A stretch of DNA of 64,000 nt from contig CM060893.1 in the NCBI GenBank assembly GCA_030762935.1, forward strand, positions 12,506,001-12,570,000, written 5' to 3'. Shown here in pieces: positions 1 to 11,040 of this stretch (positions are counted from its first letter, which is position 1; every line of letters starts with the position of its first letter). The stretch comes from Hymenopus coronatus (taxonomy: Eukaryota; Arthropoda; Insecta; Mantodea; Hymenopodidae). The position numbers and the translations under genes are program-made. The notes under the pieces are model-generated. The model saw nothing but the letters and a program-made list of their open reading frames with translations, did not search any database and had not been told where the DNA came from.

Positions 1-17
1 GTACGTGTAGAGAAAGT
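1..17 (-). repeat. HINE-like element, terminal fragment entering from the left
   Basis: The first bases, GTACGTGTAGAGAAAGT followed by an A-run, match the palindromic end found in dozens of copies in this window. The rest of the copy lies outside. Confidence 0.75.
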
Positions 18-164
18 AAAAATGTACCTATTTATGAGGGGCCCAATGCTATTCAGTATCATGCATGTAAATGTCTAATCAATGATGTGTAGAGCGCACA
101 TGCGCTTATCGATCAATAAATCATTAAACAAATAATAACCTTCCAAAACTTATACTCTCATTCG

Positions 165-226
165 TTTTCCTTCGGAAGAGAAGTAAAGTGGTGGTCCCGT
201 GTTGGAGATTTACGGCACATATACCC
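165..226 (+). repeat. SINE E fragment
   Basis: The stretch CTTCGGAAGAGAAGTAAAG and the following 'GGTCCCGTG...GATTTACGGCAC' match the middle of SINE E (full copy at 50,601-50,881). The tRNA-like head and the tail are missing. Confidence 0.6.
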
Positions 227-305
227 TATCCGAGCATCTCACTCTAACGGAGATTCGAAATCAGGTCCTCTTGAGTGTGAAGCATACTCTGTAGAGGCGC
301 TATAA

Positions 306-430
306 CAATATCTTGTTACGCAGCAATAACACTACGATGCTCATTTATTTCTTCCCTATATAACCTTGAACAATATTTTGTTCCGCAGCAATAAAACTAC
401 GATGCTCATTTATTTCTTCCCTATACAACA
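306..430. repeat. Two-unit tandem duplication, 65-bp period
   Basis: Two near-identical units start at 306 and 371. Both contain CAGCAATAA and the shared core CTACGATGCTCATTTATTTC. Only a few substitutions separate them. Confidence 0.85.
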
Positions 431-569
431 TAGAATACGCTAATGAAATATTGCAGAGGTCTTTGGGCTGCAGTTTGTTGAACTTTGTGCCGAAATAGAA
501 CAAACGCTGACCGGCCGCCAGCAATCGATAGGTCAAAACGTCAGCAAAGGTTTTTGCGGTCTTTACCAC
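430..569 (-). CDS. Unassigned minus-strand open frame
   Basis: Read on the minus strand from ATG at 569, this gives a 74-codon frame beginning MVKTAKTFADVLTYRLLAAG. The last third falls in the 65-bp tandem duplication, which argues against a simple gene. The first part has ordinary protein-like composition and lies outside the repeats. No family recognised. It could be an eroded exon or chance. Confidence 0.12.
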
Positions 570-729
570 CTTCCCAAATGTTAGTTACCGAATATTGCAA
601 CCAAACATTTTTAATGTGATGGCGAAAAATGCGGTCTAAGCAATGTTAAACTTACATTTTGGGTTTATAATTGTTTTTATTATATAAAAAGTATAATAAA
701 CATTTCAATTAAAACACAATTTTAAATAC

Positions 730-936
730 ATATGTTTTATTTTGTTTGTTAACGACGTTGTCAACTGCCAGGATCATATCTGCGCAGCCGGTGTGCCGGA
801 ATTTTGTCCCACAGGAATTCTTTTACATGCCAGTAAATTATTTAAGCAAATTAAAAACCATCGGTGTAGGCCGATTTTGAACCCGGGATCTTGAGATCAG
901 AACGCCAGCGCCTAACAGCTGAGCTACGCAGACCAG
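730..936 (-). repeat. SINE A, minus strand
   Basis: Read on the minus strand, a tRNA-like head (GGTCTGCGTAGCTCAG, B box GGGTTCAAAAT) is followed by the body shared with 19,241 and 60,062, including TTTACTGGCATGTAAAAGAA and a tail of GTTAACAAACAAAATAAAA. It is a pol III retroposon, not a functional tRNA. Confidence 0.75.
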
Positions 937-1176
937 CTCTGGAATAGATAATTTTTGTTGTTAGATATATGTAATATGTCTGCTTTAGAGCTAAAATGCC
1001 CTAAAACCACCTTTTGAATAAAGCGAATAAAAGTTTATAAAACAACTAGGCAAGTCGAAGGAAAATTACAGAATATTTATAATTTCCTTACATATTTCTA
1101 TTATAAACTCTATACGTTTAATAGAAAAATTACCACACAAAAAAAATGTAGAGCAGGTTAAAACACACAATTGATG

Positions 1177-1177
<1 letters not shown>

Positions 1178-1214
<37 letters not shown>
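1178..1214. repeat. (AT)n microsatellite inside the HINE copy
   Basis: An uninterrupted AT dinucleotide run, grown from the 'TTATATACATT' segment of the element consensus. Confidence 0.95.
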
Positions 1215-1218
<4 letters not shown>

Positions 1219-1276
1219 TCCTCGAGTTGATCGTTTATTAGATATTCCTTGTTTTTGGTTTCTGCCTTAAAAGATA

Positions 1277-2094
1277 CCTGATGTGTTCCATTCACATGAC
1301 TTTCTTTATATCTCTGCAATAAATTATTGTTAATAAGCTTATTCTTCTATTTACTTCATGCTAATCAAGAAAAAATTAGCAGAAATAGTCTCGTTACTTA
1401 ATTCCTTGTAAGTAGAAGCGAAATAAGGGAGTACCATAAGTTAAAGTGATAGTCAAAAGCTGGTTGCTATGTGACTGAAGTTCTTTTTTTTGGACACGAG
1501 TTCACAAAGTCCTGTATAAGAAAAATATAAGTTTTATAGCTTAAACCAAAAAACAAGTAATATCTCAAAAACAACCAACTCCACGAAAAAAATGTATACA
1601 ACATAAATTGTATGTTTTAATGTGCTCTACATTTTTTGTGTTGTAACTTTTTGTCTCTCTCTTACGGTTTAGTACTTATGCAAAATTCCGTAAAATTCAC
1701 TCAGAATAAAGTAGTCTTCAGAGGCTATTCCCAGAAAATTCAAGATATACATTTTATTTTCCAGGTAAATATCTTAAATATACGATATTTTAATCAAAAT
1801 CATTAGAGCCATTTTTAGAAAATCAAAAATTTCGAAAAAAGTTCCATGTAAATGGTAGTTTGGAGTGGGGGGATTTTCTCAAAATCTTCCTGTCGCATCC
1901 CGGAAGATACTAAACTTAAATACCAACTTTGGTATTTTACCGACTTTTCGGTTTAGAGTTATCGTGTTCACAGACACACGAACACACACACGGACCTTTT
2001 TCTGAAAATACTTTTTTTGGATACAGGGGACACTAAAACATATATTTCCGGTGAAATCTAGGTATCGAATTTTTTGGCGGAGTGCAATGAAAGT
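1277..2094 (-). mobile_element. HINE-like element nested in the 1115-2353 copy
   Basis: Starts CTGATGTGTTCCATTCACAT and ends GAAAGT plus an A-run. It is nearly complete, but the terminal palindrome is deleted: the copy jumps from 'GGAGTGCAAT' directly to 'GAAAGT'. Confidence 0.85.
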
Positions 2095-2353
2095 AAAAAT
2101 TACATTTCTCATGCAGGAATCTGACAACCCCTGTCCATACAAACAAAGTAACTTCATTCATATAGCAACCATCTTTTGACTATCACTTTAACCTATGGTG
2201 CTCCCTTATTTCGCTTCTACTTACAAGGAAGCAAGTAACGAGACTATTTCTGCTAATTTTTTCTCGATTAGCATGAAATAAATAGAAGTGTAAACTTTTT
2301 AACAATAATTTGTTACAGAGATGTAGAGAAAGTCATGTGAATAGAACACATAA

Positions 2354-2926
2354 ATTTTTTTTTTTTTTGTATTACACTCGAAATAAAGGAATAGTGTGTG
2401 CGTAGGCTAGCATTATATAAAATTCGTCCCGATAAAGGACTTCACATGCTTTCCGGAGAAAATTGAAGGTATACGTTTTATTAATTATGGTTTCTTCTTG
2501 GTTCTCCACTCCATAGACTAGGCAAATTGCCTGTTCCGCCTTCACGTTATTTAGCGACTAACTCAAGGATTTGGAAACTCAAGGATGGAAACTCAAGGGT
2601 ATCCAAAGAAACTGATTCAAGTACTAAAACTGAAATGCAAAAGTTTTATCTTGGAATTTTTATCCTTTTAAGTATATCTAGTTTTTTAATAAATGAATAT
2701 AATTCAGGGAATATAAATTATTTTTATTTTAATCATGAAAATATTTCATATTTATAATTTTAATTTTTTAAAATATACAATTAGAATGTAAATTATTTAG
2801 TTAATAGGGTTCTGTGAATTTAGAATTTAGATATTTTAACATTCTAAAGAAAAAAATTGTAATTTATAGGAGATAAAGGTGAAGTCACCAATTTCCAAAT
2901 GAAGTGTGAAACGAATTATAAAAACA
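2354..2926. other. Unique AT-rich stretch
   Basis: No gene visible. Around 2562-2605 the motif AACTCAAGG recurs three times with a spacing of about 15 bp, and there is a perfect 13-bp palindrome AGGCAAATTGCCT near 2520. A 76-codon frame here is low-complexity and AT-driven. Confidence 0.5.
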
Positions 2927-3637
2927 TCCGATGTGTTCCATTCACATGACTTTCTCTACATCTCTGCAACAAATTATTGTTAAAAAGCTTATGCCTCTAT
3001 TTACTTCATGCTAATCGAGAAAAAATTAGCAGAAATAATCTTATTACTTGCTTCCTTGTAAGTAGAAGCAAAATAAGGAAGTACAATAGGTTAACGTGAT
3101 ATTCAAAAGCTATGTGACTAAAGTTCCTTTGTTTGTATGGACAGGAGTTCACAAAGTCCTGTATGAGAAAAGTTTTTTATAGCTGAAACAAAAAACAAGG
3201 AATATCTCAAAAACAATAAACTCCACGAAAAAAATGCATATGACATAAATTGTGTGTTTTAATGTGCTCTACATTTGTTGTGTGGTAAGTTTTTGTCCAT
3301 CTCTTACGGTTTAGCAGTTATGCAAAATTTCGTAAAATTTACCAAGAATGAAGTAGTCTTCAGAGGCTATTCCCAGAAAATTCAAAATATGCATTTTATT
3401 TGTCAGGTAAATATCTTTAATATACGATATTTTAATCATAATCGTTAGAGCCATTTTTGAGAAGATCAAAATTTTCGAAAAAAGTTCCATGTAAAGGGTA
3501 GTTTAGGGTGGGGGGATTTTCCTCAAAATCTTCGTGTCGCATCCCTGGAAGATACTACAATTAAATACCAAGTTTGGTATTTTACCGACTTTTCGTTTTT
3601 GAGTTATCGTGTTCATAGACACACGAACACACACACT
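2927..3637 (-). mobile_element. HINE-like element, truncated
   Basis: Matches the minus consensus from the terminal hairpin through the CA-rich 'GACACACGAACACACACAC' segment, then stops abruptly against a SINE tail at 3638. Confidence 0.85.
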
Positions 3638-3704
3638 TGTTTCTCAAAGCCTCCGATGTGACCACGGAAGTCAAAGGGAACTACATAAATGAAATAATTA
3701 ATAA
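3638..3704 (+). repeat. SINE G tail
   Basis: 'CCTCCGATGTGACC...AAGGGAACTACATAAATGAAA' matches the 3' end of the SINE at 50,977-51,226. The tRNA-like head is absent. Confidence 0.55.
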
Positions 3705-3787
3705 AATGTGATGTATTTCATTCACAAGACTGTATCTACACTGTAACAAATTATTGCTATTATTCTATCCACTTCATGTCAATTAAC
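3705..3787 (-). repeat. HINE-like fragment, old
   Basis: A diverged copy of the hairpin end (GTGATGTATTTCATTCACA), through the start of the 'CTTCATG' segment. Confidence 0.6.
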
Positions 3788-4033
3788 ACTAGTCACCCTC
3801 AATGCTGACTTCATATACCCAAGGTCGCGGGTTCAAACCTGGCGGAGGACGATGGATTTTTTCGGGTTGTAAAAATCCTTAGCATGGCTTCCTTCGGAAG
3901 GGAAGTAAAGCCGTAAAAGAACCTCAAGCCTGATAAAGAGGCCTCTGAGCAAAATTAAGCGGTCTTTCACGCCCAGTATAGTATGGGACGCTGAGAACCA
4001 CAGCAGTTAAACAGCGTCCATAAATAACACGCC
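3788..4033 (+). repeat. SINE E
   Basis: The eroded tRNA-like head has a B box (GGTTCAAACCT). Next come GGCGGAGGACGATGGATTTT, 'CCTTCGGAAGGGAAGTAAAG', 'AGCGGTCTTTCACGCCC', and the constant end 'AGCGTCCATAAATAAC'. A short internal deletion removes the 'TTGGTCCCGTG' piece. Confidence 0.8.
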
Positions 4034-4051
4034 ATTTACGTTTACATTCTT

Positions 4052-4898
4052 ACTTTCTCTGCACGCACTATATACATAGTGTATAGAGATAGTATTGCAC
4101 TCCACCAAAAAAGTTGATACCGAGATTTCACCGGAAATATATGTTTTAAGGTCCCCTGTATCCCTAAACAAGCATTTTTAGAAAAAGGTCCGTATGTGTC
4201 AGTGTGTCTGTGAACACGATAACTCAAAAACGAAAAGTCGGTAAAATACCAAACATGGTATTTAAGTTTAGTATCTTCCATGGATGCAACATGAAGATTT
4301 TTAGAAAAATCCCCCCATTCCAAATTACCCTTTACATGGAACTTTTTTCGAAAATTTCGATTTTCTACAAAATGGCTCTAACGGTTTTGATTAAAATATC
4401 GTGTATTAAAGCTATTTACCTGACAAATGAAATGTATATCTTGAATTTTCTGGGAATAGCCTCTGAAGACTACTTTATTCTTGAGGAATTTTGCATAACT
4501 ACTAAACCGTAAGAGATAGACAAAAACTTACCACACAAAAAATGTAGAGCACGTTAAAACACACAATTTATATCATATACATTTTTTTCGTGTAGTTTAT
4601 CGTTTTTGAGATATTACTTGATTTTGATTTCAGCCTTGAAAAACATACTTTTTTCATACAGGAATTTGCCAACTCGTGTTCATACAAACAAAGGAACTTC
4701 ATTGACATAGCAACCAGCTTTTGACTATCTCTTTAACCTATGTTAGTCCCTTATTTCGCTTCTACTTACAAGGAAGCAAGTAATAAGACTATTTCTGCTA
4801 ATTGTTTCTCATTAGCATAAAGTAAATAGAAGTATAAGCTTTTTAACAAGAATTTGTTGCAGGGATATGGAGAAAGTCATGTGAATGGTACACATCAG
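4052..4898 (+). mobile_element. HINE-like element, full length
   Basis: ACTTTCTCTGCACG with palindrome at the left end; TATGGAGAAAGTCATGTGAA and hairpin at the right. It carries the variant hairpin loop (GGTACACATC) shared with the copies ending at 23,475 and 58,278, which marks a subfamily. Confidence 0.88.
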
Positions 4899-4908
4899 TT
4901 TTTTTTCA

Positions 4909-5236
4909 TAGAGTTGACCATTTTTGAGATATTCCTTGTTATACTCCTGCCAATTCAAAGAAACGGATATCATCCCCATGGCAACCAGCTGTTAAAAGAT
5001 TTGACTATCACTTTAACCTACTGGATTCGTTTATTTCCCATCTATTTATAAGGAAGTAATTAATACGACTATTTCTGCTAGCTTCTGTTTATCTTGATTA
5101 GTAGAGAGATGTCTTTGATTTTGTAAGAATAATATGTTGTAAATAGCTAGAAAACCTCAAAACGGCATTTAACGTGAAACCTCGTTACGGAATTTTTGGG
5201 TGAAATACAATACTTCATCTGGTAGGGAAAGTAATA
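4909..5236. repeat. Two old HINE-like fragments
   Basis: 4909-5110 is a diverged + fragment (GTTGACCATTTTTGAGATAT through AAGGAAGTAA). 5150-5236 is a minus terminal fragment ('GGAATTTTTGGGTGAAATACAATACTTC...GGGAAAGTAA') without its palindrome. Confidence 0.55.
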
Positions 5237-5279
5237 AATGGTGATGGGTTGAATTATCAAATGAAATTCTGAGAATGAG

Positions 5280-5506
5280 TTTAGGGCGGAAGGGAGAGGG
5301 AGAGAGATTCCCTCTATGACGTAGCGAGCTGCACGCTCAGTGTTTATAGCGCCGTGCCGTGGCGCGGACGTGCGTGCAGTGACCGCGATGTGAAGCGCTA
5401 TGGGTATTACTAGACGTAAAGGGATATCTTCGAGCACCCTCGTGCTCACGTCCCCTGTCCACCACAAGAGATCTTCCTTCGCCAACTTTGTGTTGTACTG
5501 GCGGCG
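5280..5506 (+). promoter_or_regulatory. GC- and CpG-rich island, possible promoter and 5' UTR
   Basis: About 230 bp rich in CG dinucleotides (GCGCCGTGCCGTGGCGCGGA, 'GACCGCGATGTGAAGCGC') in otherwise AT-rich surroundings, leading straight into ATG with a splice donor 48 bp later. No TATA box is evident. It could instead be a GC-rich repeat that occurs only once here. Confidence 0.35.
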
Positions 5507-5554
5507 ATGGCGGGGCAGAAGGGTCGCTCCTATGCCACTCTACGATACGGACCG
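5507..5554 (+). CDS. Candidate first coding exon, 16 codons
   Basis: ATG in a good context (GGCGGCGATGG) opens MAGQKGRSYATLRYGP, and the frame meets a donor CCG|GTGAGT at 5555, phase 0. It lies at the downstream edge of a CpG-rich island and outside all repeats. The peptide is too short to recognise. The minus strand is also open here, so coding is unproven, and no downstream exon could be matched. Confidence 0.28.
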
Positions 5555-5770
5555 GTGAGTACACATTGCCGTGTATTTAGGCCACTTTTAAATCTCTCGT
5601 TTCGGTACCTTTAAATATCGTCTTCATCCCCGTATGACTGCACGTCTTTGCGTGAAATATGATTTATATACGTGTCTCCCAGAGATCAAAAGAAAAAAAA
5701 AATGTTATATGGAAGAAAGAAGGAATTGTTAATATACAAATCGTAAATGTACAAATAGTTACATTGAAAT

Positions 5771-7405
5771 TTGTACATAGTGTATAGAGAAGGTACTGTA
5801 ATGCACCCACAAATTCGATACCAAGATTTCACTGGAAATATATGTTTTGAGACAAATCTGATGTGTTCCATTCACATGACTTTCCCTACAACTCTACAAT
5901 ATATTATTGTTAAAAAGCTTATTCTTCTATTTACTTCCAGCTAATCGAGAAAAAAATTAGCAGAAATAGTCTTATTACTTGCTTCCTTGTAAGTAGAAGC
6001 GAAATAAGGGAGTACCGTAGGTTAAAGTGATAGTCAAAAGCTGGTTGCTATGTGACTGAAGTTCTTTTGTTTGTATGGACAGGAGTTCACAAAGTCCTGT
6101 ATGTATGTTTTTTATAGTTGAAACCAAAAACAAGGAATATCTCAAAAACAATCAACTCCACGAAAAAATATATAATGACATAAATTGTGTGTTTTAAAGT
6201 GCTCTATATTTTTTGAGGGGTAAGTTTTTGTCCATCTCTTACGGTTTAGCAGTTAAATAAAATTCCGTAAAATTGACCCAGAATAAAGTAGTCTTCAGAG
6301 GCTATTCCCAGAAAATTCAAGATGTACATTTTATTTGTCAGGTAAATATCTTTAATATTCGATATTTTAATCAAAATCGTTTGAGCCATTTTTAAGAAAA
6401 CCCAAATTTTCGAAAAAAGCTCCATGTAAAGGGTAGTTTGGGGTGGGGGATTTTTCTAAAAATCTTCGTGACGCATCCCTGGAAGATACTAAACTTAAAT
6501 ACCAAGTTTGGTATTTTACCGACTTTTCGTTTTTGAGATAACGTGTTCACAGACACACGGACCTTTTTCTGAAAATACTTTTTTGGATACAGGGGACCCT
6601 AAAACATGTATTTCCGGTGAAATCTCGGTATCGAATTCTTTGGTGGAATGCAATACCTTCTCTATACACTGTATATAGTGCGTGTAGAGAAAGTAAAAAG
6701 GCATTTTTAGAAAAATGTCCGTGTGTGGGCAGCATAGCTCAAAACCGAAAAGAACGTTAAAAACCAAACTTGGTATCTTCCAAGGGTTTGACACGAAGAT
6801 TTTTAAGAAAATCCCCCCACCCAAACAACCCTCTACATGGAATTTTTTTCGACAATTTTTATTTTCTTAAAAATGGCTCTAACGATTTAGATTAAACTAC
6901 CTTATATTTACCTGACAAATAAAATGTATGTCTTCAATTTCCTGGGAATAGCCTCTGAAGACTTCTTTATTCTGGATGAATTTTACGGAATTTTGCATAA
7001 CTGCTAAACCGTAAGAAATGGACAAAAACCTACCGCTCAAAAAACGTAGAGCACTTTAAAACTCACAATTTATGTCATATACATGGAGTGATCTTTTTTT
7101 TTTTTTTTTTTTTTAGATATTGCTTATTTTGGTTTCAGCTTGGAAAAACTTATACTTTTCTCATACAAGAATTTGTCAACTCGTGTCCATACAAACAAAG
7201 GAACATCAGTCACATAGCAACCAGCTTTTGGCTTTCACTTTAACCTATGGTACTCCCTTATTTCGCTTCTACTTACAAGGAAGCAAGTAATAAGTCCATT
7301 TCTGCTAATTTTTTCTCAATTAGCATGAATTAAATAGAAGCATAAACTTTTTAACAATAATTTATTGCAGAATTAGAGAAAGTCTTGTGAATGGAACACA
7401 TCAGA
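5771..7405 (+). mobile_element. HINE-like element, split by a nested copy
   Basis: Pieces 5771-5853 (half of the palindrome to 'TATGTTTTGAGAC') and 6699-7405 ('GGCATTTTTAGAAAAATGTCC' to 'AATGGAACACATCAGA') are one + copy opened by a minus insertion. It belongs to the subfamily with 'AGCATAGCTCAAAA' in the middle. Confidence 0.85.
5857..6694 (-). mobile_element. HINE-like element, full length, nested
   Basis: TCTGATGTGTTCCATTCACA at the left; 'CTATACACTGTATATAGTGCG...GAGAAAGT' palindrome at the right. The A-run junctions on both sides fit insertion into the A-run that precedes 'GCATTTTT' in the host copy. Confidence 0.9.
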
Positions 7406-7469
7406 TTTTTTTAACAGACGATCTTTATATATGGCAGAAACTTTAATAATTTTCTATTTTTTCAATTTA

Positions 7470-7670
7470 TTTATTTTTTTTTTTTTTACTTGAATGACGT
7501 TTAACCTTTTTGGTGATAGACGATGAATGAAATTGGTGAAATAATGCTCAAATGTTCTCGGGGTCTATGGAGCTTAAAGTTACTCGACAAGTCTTCTTGT
7601 CTGGATAACTTACCGTAAGCGAGATTCGAACTCGCGACCTGTTGAATGTAAGGCAGTCACGCTGACTCCA
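7470..7670 (-). repeat. SINE C, minus strand
   Basis: Starts with a T-run (the A-tail reversed), then the reversed body (AATGAAATTGGTGAAATAAT, 'CTATGGAGCTTAAAGTTACTC') and the reversed tRNA-like B box (GATTCGAACTCGCGACCTG). It corresponds to the + copies at 14,311 and 26,470. Confidence 0.8.
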
Positions 7671-7876
7671 TGATAATCGAGATAAACATTAGCAGAAATG
7701 GTCTTATTACCTGCTTCCTTGTAATGGAATACATTAGGCTAAAAGCTGGTTGCTATGTGATTGAAGTTCCTTTGTTTGCATGGTCAGGAGTTCACAAATT
7801 CCTGCACGATGAAAGTATACGTATTTTAACCAATAACAAGGAATATTTCGAAAACGATCAACTTCACGAAAAAATG
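7671..7876 (-). repeat. HINE-like fragment
   Basis: Interior piece only, from ATTAGCAGAAATGGTCTTAT to AACTTCACGAAAAAATG. Both termini are missing, and a deletion removes the 'GAAGCGAAATAAGGGAG' part. Confidence 0.75.
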
Positions 7877-7883
7877 TTTTATT

Positions 7884-8419
7884 ACTTTCTCTATACGTGC
7901 TATGTACATAGTGTATAAAGAAGGTATTGTAATGCACTCAAAAATTCGATACCGAGATTTCACCGGAAATACGTGTTTTGAGACCTCCGGATTCAAAAAA
8001 AAAAAAAAAAAAAAGCATTTTTAGAAAAACCTCCGAGTGTCGGTGTGTATGTGTGTGTCTGTGGGAAGCATAGCTCAAAAACGAAAAGTCTGTTTCAAAA
8101 TTTTGATTTTCTAAAGAATGGCTCTAACGATTTTGATTAAAATATCGTATATTAAAGATATTTACCTGACAAATAAAATGTATATCTTGAATTTTCTGGG
8201 AATAGCCTCTGAAGACTACTTTATTCTGGATGAATTTTGCATAACTACTAAACCGTAAGAGATGGAGAAAAACTTAGCACACAAAAAATGTAGAGCACGT
8301 TAAAACACACAATTTATGTTATATACATTTTTTTCGTGGAGTTGATCATTATTGAGATATTCCTTGTTTTTGGTTTCAGCTTTGAAAAACTTATACTTTT
8401 CTCATACAGGAATTTGCCA
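7884..8419 (+). mobile_element. HINE-like element with internal deletion and lost 3' end
   Basis: The intact 5' palindrome is followed by 'GGGAAGCATAGCTCAAAAACG', then a jump to 'CAAAATTTTGATTTTC'. The copy is cut at 'CAGGAATTTGCCAA', where unique DNA begins. Confidence 0.85.
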
Positions 8420-8620
8420 AGCTTAAAGGGAACTCCTGGTGTGTATAACGGACACTAGGGTAGCAGGATTTACGCCACCCTCCACCAGGAGTACCGTACT
8501 TCCTCATGATAACACTGGACAGAAGTCAACGACACGGACACTTCCGTATCCACTATCTCTCTGTGTGGAGTATAAACCGGTCCGTTCACTGGTGTTTCAT
8601 CTTATCCCGCCCCCAAAACA
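8420..8620 (+). promoter_or_regulatory. Unique island with TATA-type core promoter
   Basis: TATAAA at 8571-8576 lies 28 bp before a TTCATCTT initiator-like site (A at 8599), a spacing typical of TATA promoters. The context before the downstream ATG is CCAAAACAATGG, close to the preferred invertebrate start context. Upstream, CTCCTGGTG (8433-8441) and CACCAGGAG (8483-8491) form a perfect 9-bp inverted repeat. Confidence 0.3.
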
Positions 8621-8672
8621 ATGGCCAAGGCTATTCCTCACTTCCATCATCAACAATACGCGCTTAGAGTAG
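8621..8672 (+). CDS. Candidate short first coding exon
   Basis: ATG at 8621 opens MAKAIPHFHHQQYALRV and reaches a donor-like AG|GTACAT at 8673 (17 codons plus 1 nt). The TATA box, initiator-like site and start context upstream give it some weight. The donor is only moderate, and no second exon is identifiable because repeats follow at once. Family unknown. Confidence 0.22.
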
Positions 8673-8711
8673 GTACATATGTAGCATCAAAACAAGTCAG
8701 TCATATGTTTA

Positions 8712-9483
8712 ATATCTCTACACATACTACGTACATAGTGTATAGAGAAAGTATTGTATTGCACTCAAAAATTCAATACCGAGATATCACCGGAAATACA
8801 TGTTTTGGGTCCCCCTGAATCCAAAGAAAAAACATTTTTGGAAAAAGGCCCGTGTTTTTGTGCATGTGGACAGCACACCCCAAAAACGAAAAGACTGTTA
8901 AATACCAAACTTGGTATTTAAGTTGGAACATTTTTCGAAAATTTTGATTTTCTTAAAAATAGCTCTAACGATTTTGATTAAAATATCGTATATTAAATAT
9001 ATTTACCTGACAAACAAAATATATATTTAGAATTTTCTGGGAATAACCTCTGAGGACTACTTTATTCTGGATGGATTTTACGGAAATTTGTATACTTGCT
9101 AAACCGTAAGAGATGAACAAAAACCTACCACACAAAAAATGTAGAGCACATTAAAACCACAATTTATGTTACATACATTTATTCGTTTTTGAGATTTTCC
9201 TTGTTTTTGGTTTCAGCTTCAAAACACTTATACTTTCTCATACAGGAATTTGTCAACTCCTGTCCATACAAACAAAAGAAATTTAGTCACATAGCAACAG
9301 CTTTTGGCTTTCACTTTAACCTATGGTACTCCCTTATTTCGCTTCTACTTACAAGGAAGCAAGTAATAAGACTACTTCTGGTATTTTTTTCTCGATTAGC
9401 ATGAAGTAAATAGAAGCATAAGCTTTTTAACAATAATTTGTTGCAGAGATGTGGAGAAAGTCATGTGAATGGAACACATCAGA
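8712..9483 (+). mobile_element. HINE-like element, near full length
   Basis: Left palindrome TCTCTACACATACTACGTAC and right end 'GATGTGGAGAAAGTCATG...CATCAGA'. About 80 bp of the middle (the mirror 'ACCAAACTTGGT' to 'TTTACATGG') is lost: the copy jumps from 'GGTATTTAAGTT' to 'GGAACATTTTTCG'. Confidence 0.88.
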
Positions 9484-9499
9484 TTTTTAACGTGTATTT

Positions 9500-9765
9500 T
9501 AAGTTTTTCTCTCTCTTTTGTATTTACAACTTATATAAAATACACAAAATTTATTCAGAATTATGATGACTTCGCAAGCTATTCCTGAAACATTCTAGAT
9601 GTGCTTTTGTTAATCAAACTACTTAGAGGCGTTTTATGGAAGGAAAAGAAAAAAAAAATCTAACAAACAATTTCGCGTAAAGGGCAGTTTGAGATTGAGA
9701 AGTTTCTTGAAAATGTTTATATTTCCTATTAAATCTCAGTATTTAATTTTTGGTAATGGGCAAAG
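9500..9765 (-). repeat. HINE-like relic, old
   Basis: A weak but collinear match to the minus consensus: ATTCAGAATTATGATGACTT, 'GCAAGCTATTCCTGAAACATTC', 'GTAAAGGGCAGTTTGAGATTG', 'AAATCTCAGTATTTAATTTTTGG'. Confidence 0.5.
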
Positions 9766-10270
9766 AAACAGCATTCATAAAACTTTATTTGATTTATCAT
9801 GTTCAAGTGTATACGAAAGGTTTCTAAAACCATACTGTAATAGCAAAAGGGAAAGTAAACATTTGAAGCCCTCGTCCACATGCGACACAGATCGATATGT
9901 TTGTTATTTAGGGATGAATCAGAATTGGGCGGCGTCACTGCACGTGCATTTCCCAGCAAGAGGCGTGACCTCCCCTTTTTGATTTTCACAAACTGCCTCG
10001 AGTTGTAAAGAGCCAGTTTCGTAACAATATAGCACCCACCCCTCCGGAAGTTACACACAGACTGTGTAGTTACCTGAACAATCGAGCATCTAGCAGCGTT
10101 GTGATTGACCAATTTCACAGAAAATGCTTGTATCTCTTTCCTTTGGAGTTACTGAGCATGTACCAAGTGTGGAAGTTTTGCCTGGTGATGTCAGATTGAT
10201 TTTTCTCTGGTAGAGTAAAACCTAATACCAACAAATGGAAATATATAATACATATATTTTTAGATACCTA
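9766..10270. other. Unique stretch without recognised content
   Basis: A 129-codon minus frame runs across 9729-10,118. It begins inside the HINE relic and shows no domain or codon regularity, so I do not call it a gene. A G+C-richer patch lies near 9915-9975. Confidence 0.4.
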
Positions 10271-11040
10271 TGCATGACTTTCTCTACATCTCTGCAACAA
10301 AAACAGCTAATGCTTCTATTTACTCCGTGCTAATCGAGAAAAAATAGGCAAAATAGTCTTATTACTTGCTTCGTTGTAAGTAGAAACAAAATAAGGAAGT
10401 ACCATAGTCAAAAGCTGGTTGCTATGTGACTGAAGTTCCTTTGTTTGTATGGACACGAGTTCACACATTCCTGTATGAGAAAATTATGTTTTTAAAGCTG
10501 AAACCAGGAATATCTAAAAAATGATCAACTCCACGAAAAAAATATATATAACATAAATTGTGTGTTTTAATGTGCTCTACATTTTTTGTATGGTAAGTTT
10601 TTGTCCATCTCTTACGGTTTAGTAGTTATGCAAAATTCCGTAAAATTCATCCAGAATAAAGTATCTTGAGAGGCTATTCCCATAAAATTCAAGATATACA
10701 TTTTGTTTGTCAGGTAAATCTCTTTAATATACGATATTTTAATCAAAATCGTTAGAGCCATTTTTAAGAAAATCAACATTTTCGAAAAAAGTTCCATGTA
10801 AAGGGTAGTTGGGGGTGGGGGATTTTCTGGAAAATCTTCGTGTCGCGTCCTTGGAAGATACCAAACTTAAATACCAAGTTTGGTATTCACACAGACACAC
10901 ACGTACCTTTTTCTGAAAATCCTTTTTTTTATACAGCGGACCCTAAAACATATATTTCCGGTGAAATCTCGGTATCGAATTTTTGGGTGCATTACAATAC
11001 CTTCTCTATACACCATGTACATAGTACGTGTAGAGAAAGT
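10271..11040 (-). mobile_element. HINE-like element, missing the terminal hairpin
   Basis: Starts at 'GCATGACTTTCTCTACATC', so the hairpin is half gone, and ends at the intact palindrome 'CTATACACCATGTACATAGTACG...GAAAGT'. A deletion removes 'TTTACCGACTTTTCG'. Confidence 0.88.

Larger units (their letters stand above)
1115..2353 (+). mobile_element. HINE-like element, split by a nested copy
   Basis: The left piece (1115-1274) and right piece (2099-2353) belong to one + copy. The left ends in the 'TTGGTTTCTGCC' segment and the right resumes at 'TTTCTCATGCAGG'. A minus copy separates them. The 5' part is missing. The internal run of about 37 bp of AT at 1178 replaces a few bases of the consensus. 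Confidence 0.75.

Noticed and set aside
9729..10118. 129-codon minus frame
   Set aside because: It starts in unique DNA but ends inside an old HINE relic, with no domain and no splice signals.
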